Positions 26,289 through 34,683 are shown, counted from the stretch's first letter. The stretch: 64,000 bases of DNA from Dietzia alimentaria 72 (GCF_000226215.1 NZ_AGFF01000012.1:28887-92886); one strand, 5' to 3'. The notes: a model not told the origin generated them from the letters alone. Numbers and translations: made by a program.

Positions 26289-27365
26289 ATGACGATTCGG
26301 GTAGTGGAGTGGTCGACGGGTTTTCTCGGACGGATGGCGATCGACGCTATCGATGCCCGACCCGAGTTGGAACTGGTGGGCGTGTTCGTCTCCGATCCGG
26401 CGAAGGCGGGTGTGGACGCCGGTCATCTGGCCGGGATGGACCGCGAGCTCGGAGTGGCCGCGACCAATGATCGTGCGGCACTGCTCGCTCTGAAACCGGA
26501 CGTGGTGGTGTACACGGCCGAGACCGAGACGCGGTTCATGGGCGGCATCGAGGACTTCACCGAGTTCCTGCGGGCCGGCATCAACGTGGTGGCCTCGGGG
26601 CCGGTCCTGCTGCAATACCCGCACAACATCATCCCCGAGGAGATGATCAGCGCGCTGGCGGACGCCGGGCGCGAGGGCGGGGCGACCCTGCACGTCAATG
26701 GCATCGACCCGGGCTTCGCCAACGACGTGTTGCCCCTGGCCTTGACGAGTCTGGCGCGGCGGATCGACCTCATCCGGGTGAGCGAGATCGCCGACTACTC
26801 CGTCTACCACCAGGGCGAGACCATGCGCCGCCTGTTCGGCTTCGGGCGATCCATGGAGACCCCGCCCCCGCTGCTGCGGCCGGGCATGCTCGCCGCCGGC
26901 TGGGGCTCGGTGGTCCGCCAGATCGCGGCGGCGCTCGACATGACCCTCGACGAGCCACTAATCGAGCGGCACGAGCGACTGCCTGCGGACCGGGACCTCT
27001 CCCTACTCGCGTGTGAGGTGCCCGCCGGAACCCAGGCCGCCATGCGGTTCGAGGTGGTGGGGCAGGTCGACGGCGAGGATCGCGTCATCCTGGAACACGT
27101 CACCCGCACCGCGCACGAGCAGGCTCCGGACTGGCCCAGGCCGGACCACGGGGACGGCTGCTACCGCATCGAGATCTCCGGGCAGCCGGAGATGCGGTTC
27201 GAGTTCTCCCATCACGACGAGCACGGCGACCACAACGTCTCCGGCATGCTCGTCACGGCGATGAGGCTGGTCAACTCGGTCGAGGCCGTCGTCGAGGCCG
27301 AACCCGGATTCGTCTACGCAAAGGACCTCCCCATGATCACGGGGCGGGGCCTCGTGGCTGGTTGA
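26289..27365 (+). CDS. NAD(P)-dependent amine dehydrogenase/dihydrodipicolinate-reductase-like oxidoreductase
   Basis: The 358-residue protein begins with a Rossmann segment (RVVEWSTGFLGRMAIDAID), in which GFLG replaces the usual GxxG. LELVGVFVSDPAKAG and VVASGPVLL follow, then a C-terminal alpha/beta dimer domain. This matches the family of 2,4-diaminopentanoate-dehydrogenase-like enzymes and DapB relatives common in mycobacteria. The substrate is unknown. The ATG at 26289 is close to the zmp1 stop. The gene is followed after 107 bp by a sulfatase, so it may belong to the same catabolic patch. Confidence 0.8.
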   Translation: MTIRVVEWSTGFLGRMAIDAIDARPELELVGVFVSDPAKAGVDAGHLAGMDRELGVAATNDRAALLALKPDVVVYTAETETRFMGGIEDFTEFLRAGINVVASGPVLLQYPHNIIPEEMISALADAGREGGATLHVNGIDPGFANDVLPLALTSLARRIDLIRVSEIADYSVYHQGETMRRLFGFGRSMETPPPLLRPGMLAAGWGSVVRQIAAALDMTLDEPLIERHERLPADRDLSLLACEVPAGTQAAMRFEVVGQVDGEDRVILEHVTRTAHEQAPDWPRPDHGDGCYRIEISGQPEMRFEFSHHDEHGDHNVSGMLVTAMRLVNSVEAVVEAEPGFVYAKDLPMITGRGLVAG

Positions 27366-27472
27366 GGGCCCGGGTTCTGCGGAAGCAGCCCTTACTGCCG
27401 GGATCACCGTGTATCGCCTCGCGCCGGCGCTAGGGTGGCGGCATCACTGACTTCCGGAGGAACAGCCTGACG

Positions 27473-29125
27473 ATGCCCGGTTCACCCGCTCCCCGCCCTA
27501 ACATCCTCGTCGTCGTCGTCGATGACCTCGGTTATTCCGACATCGAGCCGTTCGGCGGCGAGATCCGCACCCCGGTGCTCCAGCAGCTCGCCGACCGGGG
27601 CGCGCGGTTCCGCCAGTTCCACACAAGCTCGCTCTGCGCGCCGACACGGGCGATGCTGCTGTCCGGGTGTGACAACCATCAGGCAGGACTGGGGGTGATG
27701 CAGCCGCTGCACGCGATGAACCAGTACATGCAGCCCGGTTATGAGGGGTATCTCAACCACTCCGTGCCCACGATGGCGGAGCTGCTCCGGGACGGGGGAT
27801 ACCGCACCTACATGGCGGGCAAGTGGCACGTCGGGATCACCGAGGACACCCGCCCTGCCGCACGTGGTTTCGAGCGCAGCTACGCGTTCCTGGGCGGCGG
27901 CGCGAGTCATTTCGCCGACGCCACCCCGCTCAGCGGTCAGGAGGCCAGACAGACCATGTACGCGGAGGACGACAGGTTCATCACCGACGATCTGCCCGAG
28001 GATTTCTACACCTCGACGGCGTTCGTCGACAAACTCCTCGAGTACATCGGTGACCATGACGACGACGCACCGTACTTCGGTTACCTGGCCTTCACCGCGC
28101 CCCACGACCCGTTGCACGTACCGGATGAGTGGCTCGACCGGTACGCGGGGAGATACGACGACGGCTATGAGCCGATCAAAGCCGAAAGGCTGGCCCGGAT
28201 GAAAGAGATCGGTCTCGTCGCCTCCGAGGTGGAGGTCAACCCGGGCAGCGGACTGTTCGCCGCCTGGGACGACCTGTCCGGCGACGACCGCCGCAGACAG
28301 GCCCGCGCGATGGAGATCTACGCGTCGATGGTCGAACGCATCGACCACGAACTCGGTCGCCTGTTCGATGCCCTCGATGCCCGTGGGGATCTGGACGACA
28401 CCGTCGTGTTCTTCCTCTCCGACAATGGTGCGAACCCCAAGCAGCCGTGGTTCTACCGGCCCAACACCGAGGAGTCGATCGAGCGGGACTTCGACAACAG
28501 CCTCGAGAACTTCGGTCGGAGGGGGTCGTTCATCTCGATGGGCGGCGCATGGGCCGAGGTGGCTGGCACGCCGCTCTCCTACTTCAAGACCACGACTTAC
28601 GAGGGCGGCACCCAGACGCCACTGATCATCGCCGGCGGAGCTGTGACCAGGTCGGGTGTGGTGACGGACGAGGTACTGCACGTCGCGGACATCCTGCCGA
28701 CGGTTCTGGACCTCGCGGGCATTGACCGCCCCACCAGGATCGGTGGGAAGACGGTCCCGCCGTTGTACGGCAGATCGTTGGCCCCGATGCTCACCGGGGC
28801 GACCCGGCAGCCGGTACGAACCGGGATGGACGCGATCTGCTTCGAGATGCTCGGGTGCCGGTCTGTGATCACCGGTGACGGCTGGAAACTCCTGTGGATG
28901 GAGCCACCGTACGGGGACGGCGATCGCTGGCAACTGTTCAACCTCGGCGATGATCCGCGCGAGATGCACGATCTGGCCGGTGACATGCCGGGGAAAGTCG
29001 CCCAACTCGAGGGCCAGTGGAACGCCTACGCCGAGTACGTCGGCCTGATCGAGAGCGACGGCACCTCAGCGGCCGACGAGCTCGGCATCGACCGGTTCTT
29101 CGAATTCCGACTGGGCGACGACTGA
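27473..29125 (+). CDS. Type I sulfatase (arylsulfatase/alkylsulfatase family)
   Basis: This 550-residue sulfatase hydrolyses a sulfate ester. The N-terminal metal site is VVDDLGYSDIEPFGG. The signature SSLCAPTRAML contains Cys55, which would be oxidised to formylglycine by a formylglycine-generating enzyme. YMAGKWHVG and FFLSDNGANPK provide further active-site Lys, His, Asp and Asn. There is no signal peptide, so it should act in the cytoplasm. GGAGG lies 12 bases before the ATG, a little far. It is followed by a bile-acid/sodium-symporter-family protein after 11 bp, which suggests uptake and desulfation of a sulfated amphiphile such as a steroid or bile-acid sulfate. That substrate is inferred. 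Confidence 0.9.
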   Translation: MPGSPAPRPNILVVVVDDLGYSDIEPFGGEIRTPVLQQLADRGARFRQFHTSSLCAPTRAMLLSGCDNHQAGLGVMQPLHAMNQYMQPGYEGYLNHSVPTMAELLRDGGYRTYMAGKWHVGITEDTRPAARGFERSYAFLGGGASHFADATPLSGQEARQTMYAEDDRFITDDLPEDFYTSTAFVDKLLEYIGDHDDDAPYFGYLAFTAPHDPLHVPDEWLDRYAGRYDDGYEPIKAERLARMKEIGLVASEVEVNPGSGLFAAWDDLSGDDRRRQARAMEIYASMVERIDHELGRLFDALDARGDLDDTVVFFLSDNGANPKQPWFYRPNTEESIERDFDNSLENFGRRGSFISMGGAWAEVAGTPLSYFKTTTYEGGTQTPLIIAGGAVTRSGVVTDEVLHVADILPTVLDLAGIDRPTRIGGKTVPPLYGRSLAPMLTGATRQPVRTGMDAICFEMLGCRSVITGDGWKLLWMEPPYGDGDRWQLFNLGDDPREMHDLAGDMPGKVAQLEGQWNAYAEYVGLIESDGTSAADELGIDRFFEFRLGDD

Positions 29126-29136
29126 GACCGGCCGAG

Positions 29137-30054
29137 ATGACCGACTTCTTTCGCGACCTCGCCCAGTTCTTCGTACCGGTGTTCGTCATCTCCAGCATGC
29201 TCAACGTGGGGCTGACCCAACGCCCCACCAAGCTCGTCGAGCATCTGTCGAACTGGCACTACCTCGTGCGGATGGTGGTGGTGAACCTGCTCGTGGTGCC
29301 GGCCGTGATGGTGTTCGCACTCGAACTGGTCGACGTCGCTCCGGCTTACGAATCCGCTCTCGTGCTGTTCGGTATGTGTGCTGGTGCGCCATTCCTCATC
29401 AAGCTCACCCGGGCCTCCCAACGCGACCTCGCGCTCGGCGCCACCGTGCTGCTGGTTCTGATGACGGCCACCGTCGTCATCGTTCCCCTGCTCCTCCCGC
29501 GTCTCATCGAGGGCCTCGATGTGGACGCCTGGGCCATCGCCCGCGCGCTGCTCCTCCAGATGATCGCGCCCATGATCGGCGGCATGATCCTGGCCGAGGT
29601 CGTCACCTCCGTCAGTGCGTGGATCCAACCGTGGGTGGCGCGGCTCAGCAGCATCGCGCTGTACGTGCTCCTGGGATCCACGATCATCGGCTTCGGTGGG
29701 GAGATGGGCGACCGGGACCTGTGGAAGGCCATCGCCCTCGGTCTCGTCGTACTGGCCGTGGCGTTCATGCTCGGCTTCATGATGGGCGACGGTCGCGATC
29801 ACCTCAAGGACGTCGGAGGGCTCAGTACTGCGCAACGGGGTATGCCGGCGGCCGTCATCGTCGCGACCTCGAACTTCGACGACACCCGGGTGTTCGTCCT
29901 GGTCAATGTCCTCAACGTGATCGGCATCATCGGACTGCTCGTCGTGGCGAAGATCCTCAGCCGGGACAACAGGATCGAACTGACGCCCACCGGCGCGGAC
30001 CCTCCTCGACGCGACCGCGATCGCGGTACCCGGAGGGTAACGGCCCCCGACTGA
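29137..30054 (+). CDS. BASS-family transporter (bile acid:sodium symporter-like)
   Basis: This 305-residue protein has nine to ten helices. MLNVGLTQRP at about residue 21 is the BASS entry motif, LFGMCAGAPFLIKLTRA and RGMPAAVIVATSNF follow at the discontinuous helices that form the sodium and substrate site. BASS proteins import organic anions such as bile acids, pantoate or keto acids. The ATG at 29137 begins 11 bp after the sulfatase stop, so the two genes are almost certainly co-transcribed. Pairing with a sulfatase suggests a sulfated steroid or related compound as substrate. The Arg-rich tail is unusual but short. Confidence 0.88.
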   Translation: MTDFFRDLAQFFVPVFVISSMLNVGLTQRPTKLVEHLSNWHYLVRMVVVNLLVVPAVMVFALELVDVAPAYESALVLFGMCAGAPFLIKLTRASQRDLALGATVLLVLMTATVVIVPLLLPRLIEGLDVDAWAIARALLLQMIAPMIGGMILAEVVTSVSAWIQPWVARLSSIALYVLLGSTIIGFGGEMGDRDLWKAIALGLVVLAVAFMLGFMMGDGRDHLKDVGGLSTAQRGMPAAVIVATSNFDDTRVFVLVNVLNVIGIIGLLVVAKILSRDNRIELTPTGADPPRRDRDRGTRRVTAPD

Positions 30055-30103
30055 TCCCCGCAAAGCCCCCGCCCTCGAACGCAGCGCGCGGGATGATTGC
30101 GGG

Positions 30104-31063
30104 ATGAGCCTCCTACGCGTCGCCTCAACCCTCGCCGCCGCCGTCGCCGTGGCGCTCGGGTCGGGTGGCACGGCCCACGCGAACGCCACCGATCCGAGCG
30201 CCCGGGCGCCGCTGCCCGTGTCGTACAACTTCCTCAGCGGTGCCGCGATGGCGATCACCCAGCCGGGGGCCCAGCTGTCGGGCGCGAACGATTGGTCGTG
30301 CCGCCCGTCGGCCGCCAAGCCCCGGCCGGTGGTGTTGGTCCACGGCACGGCGGGCGGGGGCGTGACCAACTGGCCAACCTACGGGCCGCTGCTGCACAAC
30401 GAGGGGTATTGCGTCTACACGCTCACCTACGGCGCACTCCCGGGGGTGCCGTACCCGTTCAGCGAGCTGGGCGGGCTGTCGGATATCGCCGGGGTGTCTG
30501 TTCCGCAGGTCGGGGAGTTCATCGACCGGGTCCTCGCCGCGACCGGCGCACAGCAGGTCGACCTGGTGGGCCACTCCCAGGGGACGCTGGTGTCGGGCAT
30601 GGTGGCCAAGGTCGGGCGGCCGGGCCGCGTACACACCGTGGCCTCGCTCGCACCGCTGTGGGAGGGCTCGGGCGGAGGGATGAAGCAGTCGCTGGCCTCG
30701 ATCCCCGGAGCGACCGAGCAGATGAACAGCGCGTTGCCGCCCGCACTCGCCCAGATGGGGCCCGGCTCCGAAATGCTCGAGCAGTTGTGGGAGGGCGGGA
30801 GCCCGTACGCGCCGGGCGTGAACTACCTCAACGTGGCCACGCGCTACGACCAGCTCGTCACGCCCTTCACCTCCGGGCTGGTCCCCGGGGCGCTGACGAC
30901 CAACGTGGTGGTCCAGGACGGCTGCGAACAGGATCTGTCCGAGCACCTGGCGGTCGCCTCCGACCCGCGTGCGGCCGACTATGTTCTGAACGCGCTTGAT
31001 CCCGACACCGCCCGGCAGCCGCGCTGCGTAGCCATCGCTCCGATCCTCGGGCCCACCCCGTGA
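30104..31063 (+). CDS. Secreted alpha/beta-hydrolase lipase, copy 1
   Basis: The 319-residue protein has a signal peptide (about 1-27, ending GTAHANA) and an alpha/beta-hydrolase fold. VVLVHGTAGGGVTNW holds the oxyanion region, VDLVGHSQGTLVSG is the nucleophile elbow (Ser in GHSQG), and a late Asp and His lie in the C-terminal third (DQLVTPF and EHLAV). Several Cys suggest disulfides. It resembles the actinobacterial secreted triacylglycerol lipase/esterase family. The second copy begins at its stop codon. Lipid nutrient use or envelope remodelling are both possible; specificity is not visible. Confidence 0.88.
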   Translation: MSLLRVASTLAAAVAVALGSGGTAHANATDPSARAPLPVSYNFLSGAAMAITQPGAQLSGANDWSCRPSAAKPRPVVLVHGTAGGGVTNWPTYGPLLHNEGYCVYTLTYGALPGVPYPFSELGGLSDIAGVSVPQVGEFIDRVLAATGAQQVDLVGHSQGTLVSGMVAKVGRPGRVHTVASLAPLWEGSGGGMKQSLASIPGATEQMNSALPPALAQMGPGSEMLEQLWEGGSPYAPGVNYLNVATRYDQLVTPFTSGLVPGALTTNVVVQDGCEQDLSEHLAVASDPRAADYVLNALDPDTARQPRCVAIAPILGPTP

Positions 31064-31977
31064 TGGCCGGGGCGGCGGCCCCGGTGGCTGCGTCGATCTC
31101 GGCCGCAGCGCTCGTCGTCGTCGTCGCCGGAGCCGCGGCGGCGCAGGAAGTCCCGTGGCGGTGGTGGGACGGCGCGGCCTACCAGCTCACCCATGGTCTC
31201 GAAGACCCGCCGGGCCTCAACCGCGACGACTGCCGGCCCGACCCCGGCCACCCCGAACCGGTGATCCTGGTCCACGGCACCGGACTCAACGGCGGCAACT
31301 CCTGGGCGGCGTACGGCGCCGAGCTGGCGGCCGACGGGTTCTGTGTGTGGGCACCGACCATCGGTGCGCCGCCCGGACTTGGATCCACCGGCGGTCTCGA
31401 CTCGCTCACCGGGGCCTCGGCTCTGCAGCTGGCCGCGGAGATCGACCGCGTGCGCGGCCTCACCGGGGCTGGGAAGGTCGACCTGGTGGGGCACTCGCAA
31501 GGAGCGATCGTGGCCTCGTACGTGGCCGCGGCGGTTCGACCGGAGGCGGTGCGGACCGTCGTCACGCTGGGGGTCGACCCCGCCGGTTTCGGCGGGGGCC
31601 CGCCGGAGTTCGTCACCGACGCACTCGGGGTGCTCTCCGCGGAGACCTCACGCCGGGATGCCGAGGCGGCCGACGCCTGGCTGGGAGATGACGGCGTGCC
31701 CTTCGCCCGCGGAAGTCGCCACGTCTCCCTCGTCTCGGACTACGACGAGCTCACCGGGGTCGTTGCCTCCCCCGAGGTATCGGCGGACGTGGACTTCACC
31801 CTGGTCCGCCTGCAGGACGGGTGCGAGGTCGACCGTTCGGGACACCTCACGGTGCTCGCCTCACCCCGCGCGGTGGACCTGGTGTCGGATGCGCTCGGCG
31901 GCGCCCATCACTGGCCGCCTCGGTGCGTGGCAGCGGACGGCGTCGTCGGTGTGCTCTCGCCTGTGCCCTCGCGCTAG
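31063..31977 (+). CDS. Secreted alpha/beta-hydrolase lipase, copy 2
   Basis: This paralog of the preceding gene has about 304 residues, a signal peptide (about 1-28, ending AAAAQ), VILVHGTGLNGGNSW and VDLVGHSQGAIVAS with the nucleophile Ser, and the same late DGCEVDRSGHL element as copy 1's DGCEQDLSEHL. ATG 31063 shares a base with the stop of copy 1; GTG 31060 is an alternative. The overlap points to a coupled operon that arose by tandem duplication. The two have clearly diverged, so they may take different esters. It is convergent with the first L,D-transpeptidase. Confidence 0.88.
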   Translation: MAGAAAPVAASISAAALVVVVAGAAAAQEVPWRWWDGAAYQLTHGLEDPPGLNRDDCRPDPGHPEPVILVHGTGLNGGNSWAAYGAELAADGFCVWAPTIGAPPGLGSTGGLDSLTGASALQLAAEIDRVRGLTGAGKVDLVGHSQGAIVASYVAAAVRPEAVRTVVTLGVDPAGFGGGPPEFVTDALGVLSAETSRRDAEAADAWLGDDGVPFARGSRHVSLVSDYDELTGVVASPEVSADVDFTLVRLQDGCEVDRSGHLTVLASPRAVDLVSDALGGAHHWPPRCVAADGVVGVLSPVPSR

Positions 31978-31995
31978 CTGAGCCGGCCAGCGGGC

Positions 31996-32919
31996 TCAGT
32001 AGTTCCAGTCGCCCTGGCCGTCAAAGGCGCCGAAGCGGTGTCCGGGGCTGTTCTTGACGATGAACGGGTCGCCGTTGCGACTGTTGTCGTAGAACCAGCG
32101 CGCGTCTTCCGGGCTGACGTTGATGCAGCCATGGGAGACGTTGCGGACGCCCTGGTCAGCGATCGACCAGGGTGCCGAGTGGATGTAGATGCCGTCGTAG
32201 CTGAGCCGGACCGCGTCATTGACGATGGTGTTGTAGCCACCGTTCTCGATCCGTAGGCCGAACGACTCCGAGTTCATACGCACCTCGCGGCCGCGCTGGC
32301 CGGTGTAGTAGGTGCCGTTGTAGGTGTCCCAGCCCGGCCTGCCCGCGGAGGCCCGCATGGTGCGGACGTGTTGGCCGTTGCGGGTGACGGTGACCAGGTG
32401 GGTGTTGTTGTCGTACTCGGTGACCAGCGCGTCGCCGGTGCGGAAGGACTGCTGCCGCTTGCCGCCGGCCCAGATGGTGACCGAGGTGTTGGCGGGCCAG
32501 AAGTGGTGCGGTCGCCAACGGACCTCCGTGTCGCTCACCCAGTAAAACTTGCCGGCCACACCAGGTTCGGAGCGGATGCCGATTGTCGCTTCGGCGCGTG
32601 CCCGGTCCCTGATGGGCCTGTCGAAGTAGAACATGATCGGTTGCGCCACACCCACGACCTCATCCGGGGTCGGGAAAATGTTCACGCCGCCGTACTCGGT
32701 GGCCGGGCGCTGGGGTCCGATAACGGGATAACTGAGCACCGGCATGGCCGCGACGCCCGGGATGGTCGGGGTGAACAGCGGTGCGCTCTCGAGCTGCGGC
32801 AGGCCGGGCGGACTGATCGGCATCACGGACTGGGCGTTGGCGGCGGGGGCCAACCCCAGCACGAGCCCGGCAGCAGCGAGGACCGCCGCCACGATCGTTG
32901 ATCGGGTCGAACGGGACAT
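31996..32919 (-). CDS. L,D-transpeptidase, copy 1 (Ig-like domain plus YkuD)
   Basis: This 307-residue secreted enzyme forms 3-3 cross-links in peptidoglycan, or attaches proteins to it. It has a signal peptide (about 1-29, ending ANAQS), a Pro-rich linker, an Ig-like domain (about 85-180, GVAQPIMFYFDRPI to FRTGDALVTEYD) and the YkuD catalytic domain with YIHSAPWS and SHGCINVSPEDARWF, where Cys is the nucleophile and His its partner. AGGAG precedes the ATG. It sits 243 bp downstream of a close paralog on the same strand. Both end in the same GAFDGQGDWNY, which supports a recent tandem duplication. Confidence 0.94.
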   Translation of the reverse strand: MSRSTRSTIVAAVLAAAGLVLGLAPAANAQSVMPISPPGLPQLESAPLFTPTIPGVAAMPVLSYPVIGPQRPATEYGGVNIFPTPDEVVGVAQPIMFYFDRPIRDRARAEATIGIRSEPGVAGKFYWVSDTEVRWRPHHFWPANTSVTIWAGGKRQQSFRTGDALVTEYDNNTHLVTVTRNGQHVRTMRASAGRPGWDTYNGTYYTGQRGREVRMNSESFGLRIENGGYNTIVNDAVRLSYDGIYIHSAPWSIADQGVRNVSHGCINVSPEDARWFYDNSRNGDPFIVKNSPGHRFGAFDGQGDWNY

Positions 32920-33102
32920 GGGTACTCCTGAGAACTACGAGGGGATGACCTTCAGGATATGCATAGGTGTCGACGGTATGTCGTTGCCCCTGGCAAATTT
33001 GTTTCTCCGGCTACCTCAGGCGCCTGCGAGACCTATCGGATTGCGCTACGCCCATGGGGTCCCGCAGGCGTGGCGCAGTCTGATGGGTCTCGCGACTTCC
33101 GC

Positions 33103-33129
33103 TGCATCTGAATCTGCATCTGCATCTGC
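33103..33129. repeat. Short TGCATC hexamer repeat between the two transpeptidase genes
   Basis: TGCATC occurs four times in tandem (one copy TGAATC) in the 243-bp gap 32920-33162. The gap shows no terminator with a clear stem and no coding signal. The A/T-richer stretch near 32950-33010 probably contains the promoter of copy 1. Confidence 0.6.
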
Positions 33130-33162
33130 CGCTACCCCGACCACCGCCTCCGCCCCGATTCG

Positions 33163-34083
33163 TCAGTAGTTCCAGTCGCCTTGTCCGTCGAACGCCCCGA
33201 ATTGCCGGCCGGGGCCGCCTGTCACGATGAACGGGTCGCCGTTGCCGGTGTTGTCGTAGTACCAGCTCGCGTCCTCCGGGCTGATGTTGATGCAGCCGTG
33301 GGAGACGTTGCGGACGCCCTGGTCAGCGATCGACCACGGGGCCGAATGGATGAAGATCCCGTCGTAGCTCAGGCGCACGCCATCGTTGACGGTGGTGTCA
33401 TAGCCACCCGCATCGCGAGCGAGGCCCCAGGTGGAGGAATCCATGCGGACCTCACGGGCCCGCCAACCGTTGTAGTAGGTCCCGTTGTGGGTGGCGAAGG
33501 CGTCGCGACCGGCCGAGGCACGCATGGTCCGCTCGACCCGGCCGTTGCGGGTCACGGTGATGAGGTGTGTGTTGTCGTCGTATGTCGACACCACGGCGTC
33601 ACCGGTACGGAAGACGTGTTCGTTCCCTCCGGCCCACACGGTGACGGCGGTGCCCGCCGGCCAGAACTCGTGGGGGCGCCAACGGAGTTCGGTATCGCTG
33701 ACCCAGTAGAACTTGCCCTCCACTGCGGGGGCGGTGCGGATCCCCACCGAGCCCTCGGCGGCGGCGCGGTCGCCGACGGGGCGGTCGAAGGTGATCATCA
33801 CCGGCTGCGCGATGCCCACCGTCTCGTTCTGGGTGGGGTAGACCGAGGCCACCGCGGCGTCGATGGACGGGCGCGCCGGGGCGGCGACCGGGATGGTGAG
33901 GGCGGCCATGCCGGGGATCCCGGGGAGGGAGAGCGGCGCGGTCTCCATCCCGAGGGCCCCCGCCGAGCCGGACGAGCCGAGTGATCCGGTGAGTGACTGC
34001 CCGGAGGCGGCGGGGGAGAGGCCGACGACGACGAGGCCGGCCGTGGTCAGCAGGGTCGCGATCGACCGGGATCGGCGGGACAT
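33163..34083 (-). CDS. L,D-transpeptidase, copy 2 (Ig-like domain plus YkuD)
   Basis: This 306-residue paralog of copy 1 has the same parts: signal peptide (about 1-29), Gly/Ser/Pro-rich linker, Ig-like domain (GIAQPVMITFDRPV onward), and the YkuD domain with FIHSAPWS and SHGCINISPEDASWY. The ATG at 34083 has GAGGAG just upstream; a reading from 34173 would only add a basic non-signal stretch. Having two copies suggests either dosage or differential timing. The long upstream leader region (34084-34250) contains TGTGAC, a possible Crp half-site, but no clear riboswitch. Confidence 0.94.
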   Translation of the reverse strand: MSRRSRSIATLLTTAGLVVVGLSPAASGQSLTGSLGSSGSAGALGMETAPLSLPGIPGMAALTIPVAAPARPSIDAAVASVYPTQNETVGIAQPVMITFDRPVGDRAAAEGSVGIRTAPAVEGKFYWVSDTELRWRPHEFWPAGTAVTVWAGGNEHVFRTGDAVVSTYDDNTHLITVTRNGRVERTMRASAGRDAFATHNGTYYNGWRAREVRMDSSTWGLARDAGGYDTTVNDGVRLSYDGIFIHSAPWSIADQGVRNVSHGCINISPEDASWYYDNTGNGDPFIVTGGPGRQFGAFDGQGDWNY

Positions 34084-34251
34084 CGTTCTCCTCGAGCAGT
34101 TGGCCGCAGCGTGGCGCGGCGGCGGACGAAGCTTCCAGGGACTGAGGTCGGTGCGACCGTAATCGACCGCCACGCACCATTAGTCCCAACTGTCACATGC
34201 GCAACATGGATAACAGTACATCCGAGACCTCGTGCGTGTACATCTGTTGGC

Positions 34252-34286
34252 CGACAGCGGATCGCGGCTCGTGGCGATCCCTGTCG
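34252..34286. other. Strong stem-loop (13-bp stem, one bulge)
   Basis: CGACAG-C-GGATCGC pairs with GCGATCC-CTGTCG around the loop GGCTCGTG, with a single bulged C at 34258. Only a short T-run (GTTT) follows on the plus strand. It could be a terminator, a processed RNA element or part of the 5' leader of the minus-strand transpeptidase gene. Confidence 0.6.
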
Positions 34287-34391
34287 CGAAGTTTCCAATG
34301 TTCATTGGTAATGGCGCCCGTCGAGCTGCAGGTAGATGGATCGGGCCTTCTTGTTGACCAGAAGTCAACGACGAAATGCCTGTTCATGGGA

Positions 34392-34420
34392 TTGCCTAGC
34401 AATTAGATGCAACATAGACT
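34392..34420 (+). promoter_or_regulatory. Sigma-70-like promoter driving the candidate RNA
   Basis: TTGCCT (34392-34397) and TAGACT (34415-34420) are separated by 17 bp, the ideal spacing. The start site would be near 34427. The GTTGAC-N5-GTCAAC inverted repeat (34353-34369) just upstream could be a regulator site. Confidence 0.5.
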
Positions 34421-34426
34421 CTCCTC

Positions 34427-34640
34427 AGTCACCGCCCGGGGGTCGGTGGCGATGTGAAGTGCCGGTGAGGGGACCGCTACTTCACGCTGAGGGGCCGGTC
34501 TGAGGACCGGAGCACCTGAGGGGGTGCTGGCCCGCAGCCTTCAAGGCATGCGAGGAAATTCGGTCGTGTCGGATTCGCCGGCCGAGAGAGAAACGGCGTC
34601 GGACGCTGAGGGGCTCCGGCGCCGTTTCTCTATTTAGCCT
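34427..34640 (+). ncRNA. Candidate structured small RNA with repeated GAGG loops
   Basis: Downstream of a good promoter, about 210 nt fold into a chain of stem-loops with no coding potential: CACCG/CGGTG (34430-34448); GTGAAGT/ACTTCAC with an inner CGGT/ACCG (34454-34485, loop GAGGGG); CCGGTC/GACCGG (34495-34510, loop TGAG); AGCACC/GGTGCT (34511-34528, loop TGAGGG); and a final 12-bp stem (34587-34631). CTGAGG occurs at 34487, 34500, 34516 and 34606, and its complement CCTCAG lies at the 5' end (34423-34428). Such loops could bind C-rich targets or the 5' end. On the minus strand the loops would be C-rich, a little like the actinobacterial 6C motif. No Rfam family is recognised by eye. Confidence 0.5.
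34587..34631. terminator. 12-bp hairpin closing the candidate RNA and the facing lipoprotein gene
   Basis: AGAGAAACGGCG pairs perfectly with CGCCGTTTCTCT around a 21-nt loop that includes CTGAGGGG. On the plus strand it is followed by ATTTAGCC. It lies 53 bp past the stop of the minus-strand lipoprotein gene, so it may end transcripts from both sides. Confidence 0.55.
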
Positions 34641-34683
34641 CCGAACATGTGCGTGGGGCCCGTCGGCTTTGACGCGGGCCCGG

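Larger units (their letters stand above)
34084..34683. other. 600-bp gene-free region rich in inverted repeats
   Basis: No convincing coding sequence lies here; short open frames lack ribosome sites and codon bias. The part at 34180-34420 is A/T-richer than its surroundings. It contains a 13-bp stem-loop (34252-34286), CCAATG-TT-CATTGG (34295-34308), GTTGAC-N5-GTCAAC (34353-34369), a sigma-70-like promoter (34392-34420) and then the stem-loop chain described as a candidate RNA. Confidence 0.8.

Noticed and set aside
34427..34640. The stem-loop chain as a known RNA (6C, SRP, RNase P, tmRNA, 6S/Ms1)
   Set aside because: The invariant sequences of these RNAs are not visible. 6C needs loops with runs of at least six C; here even the minus-strand loops have fewer.
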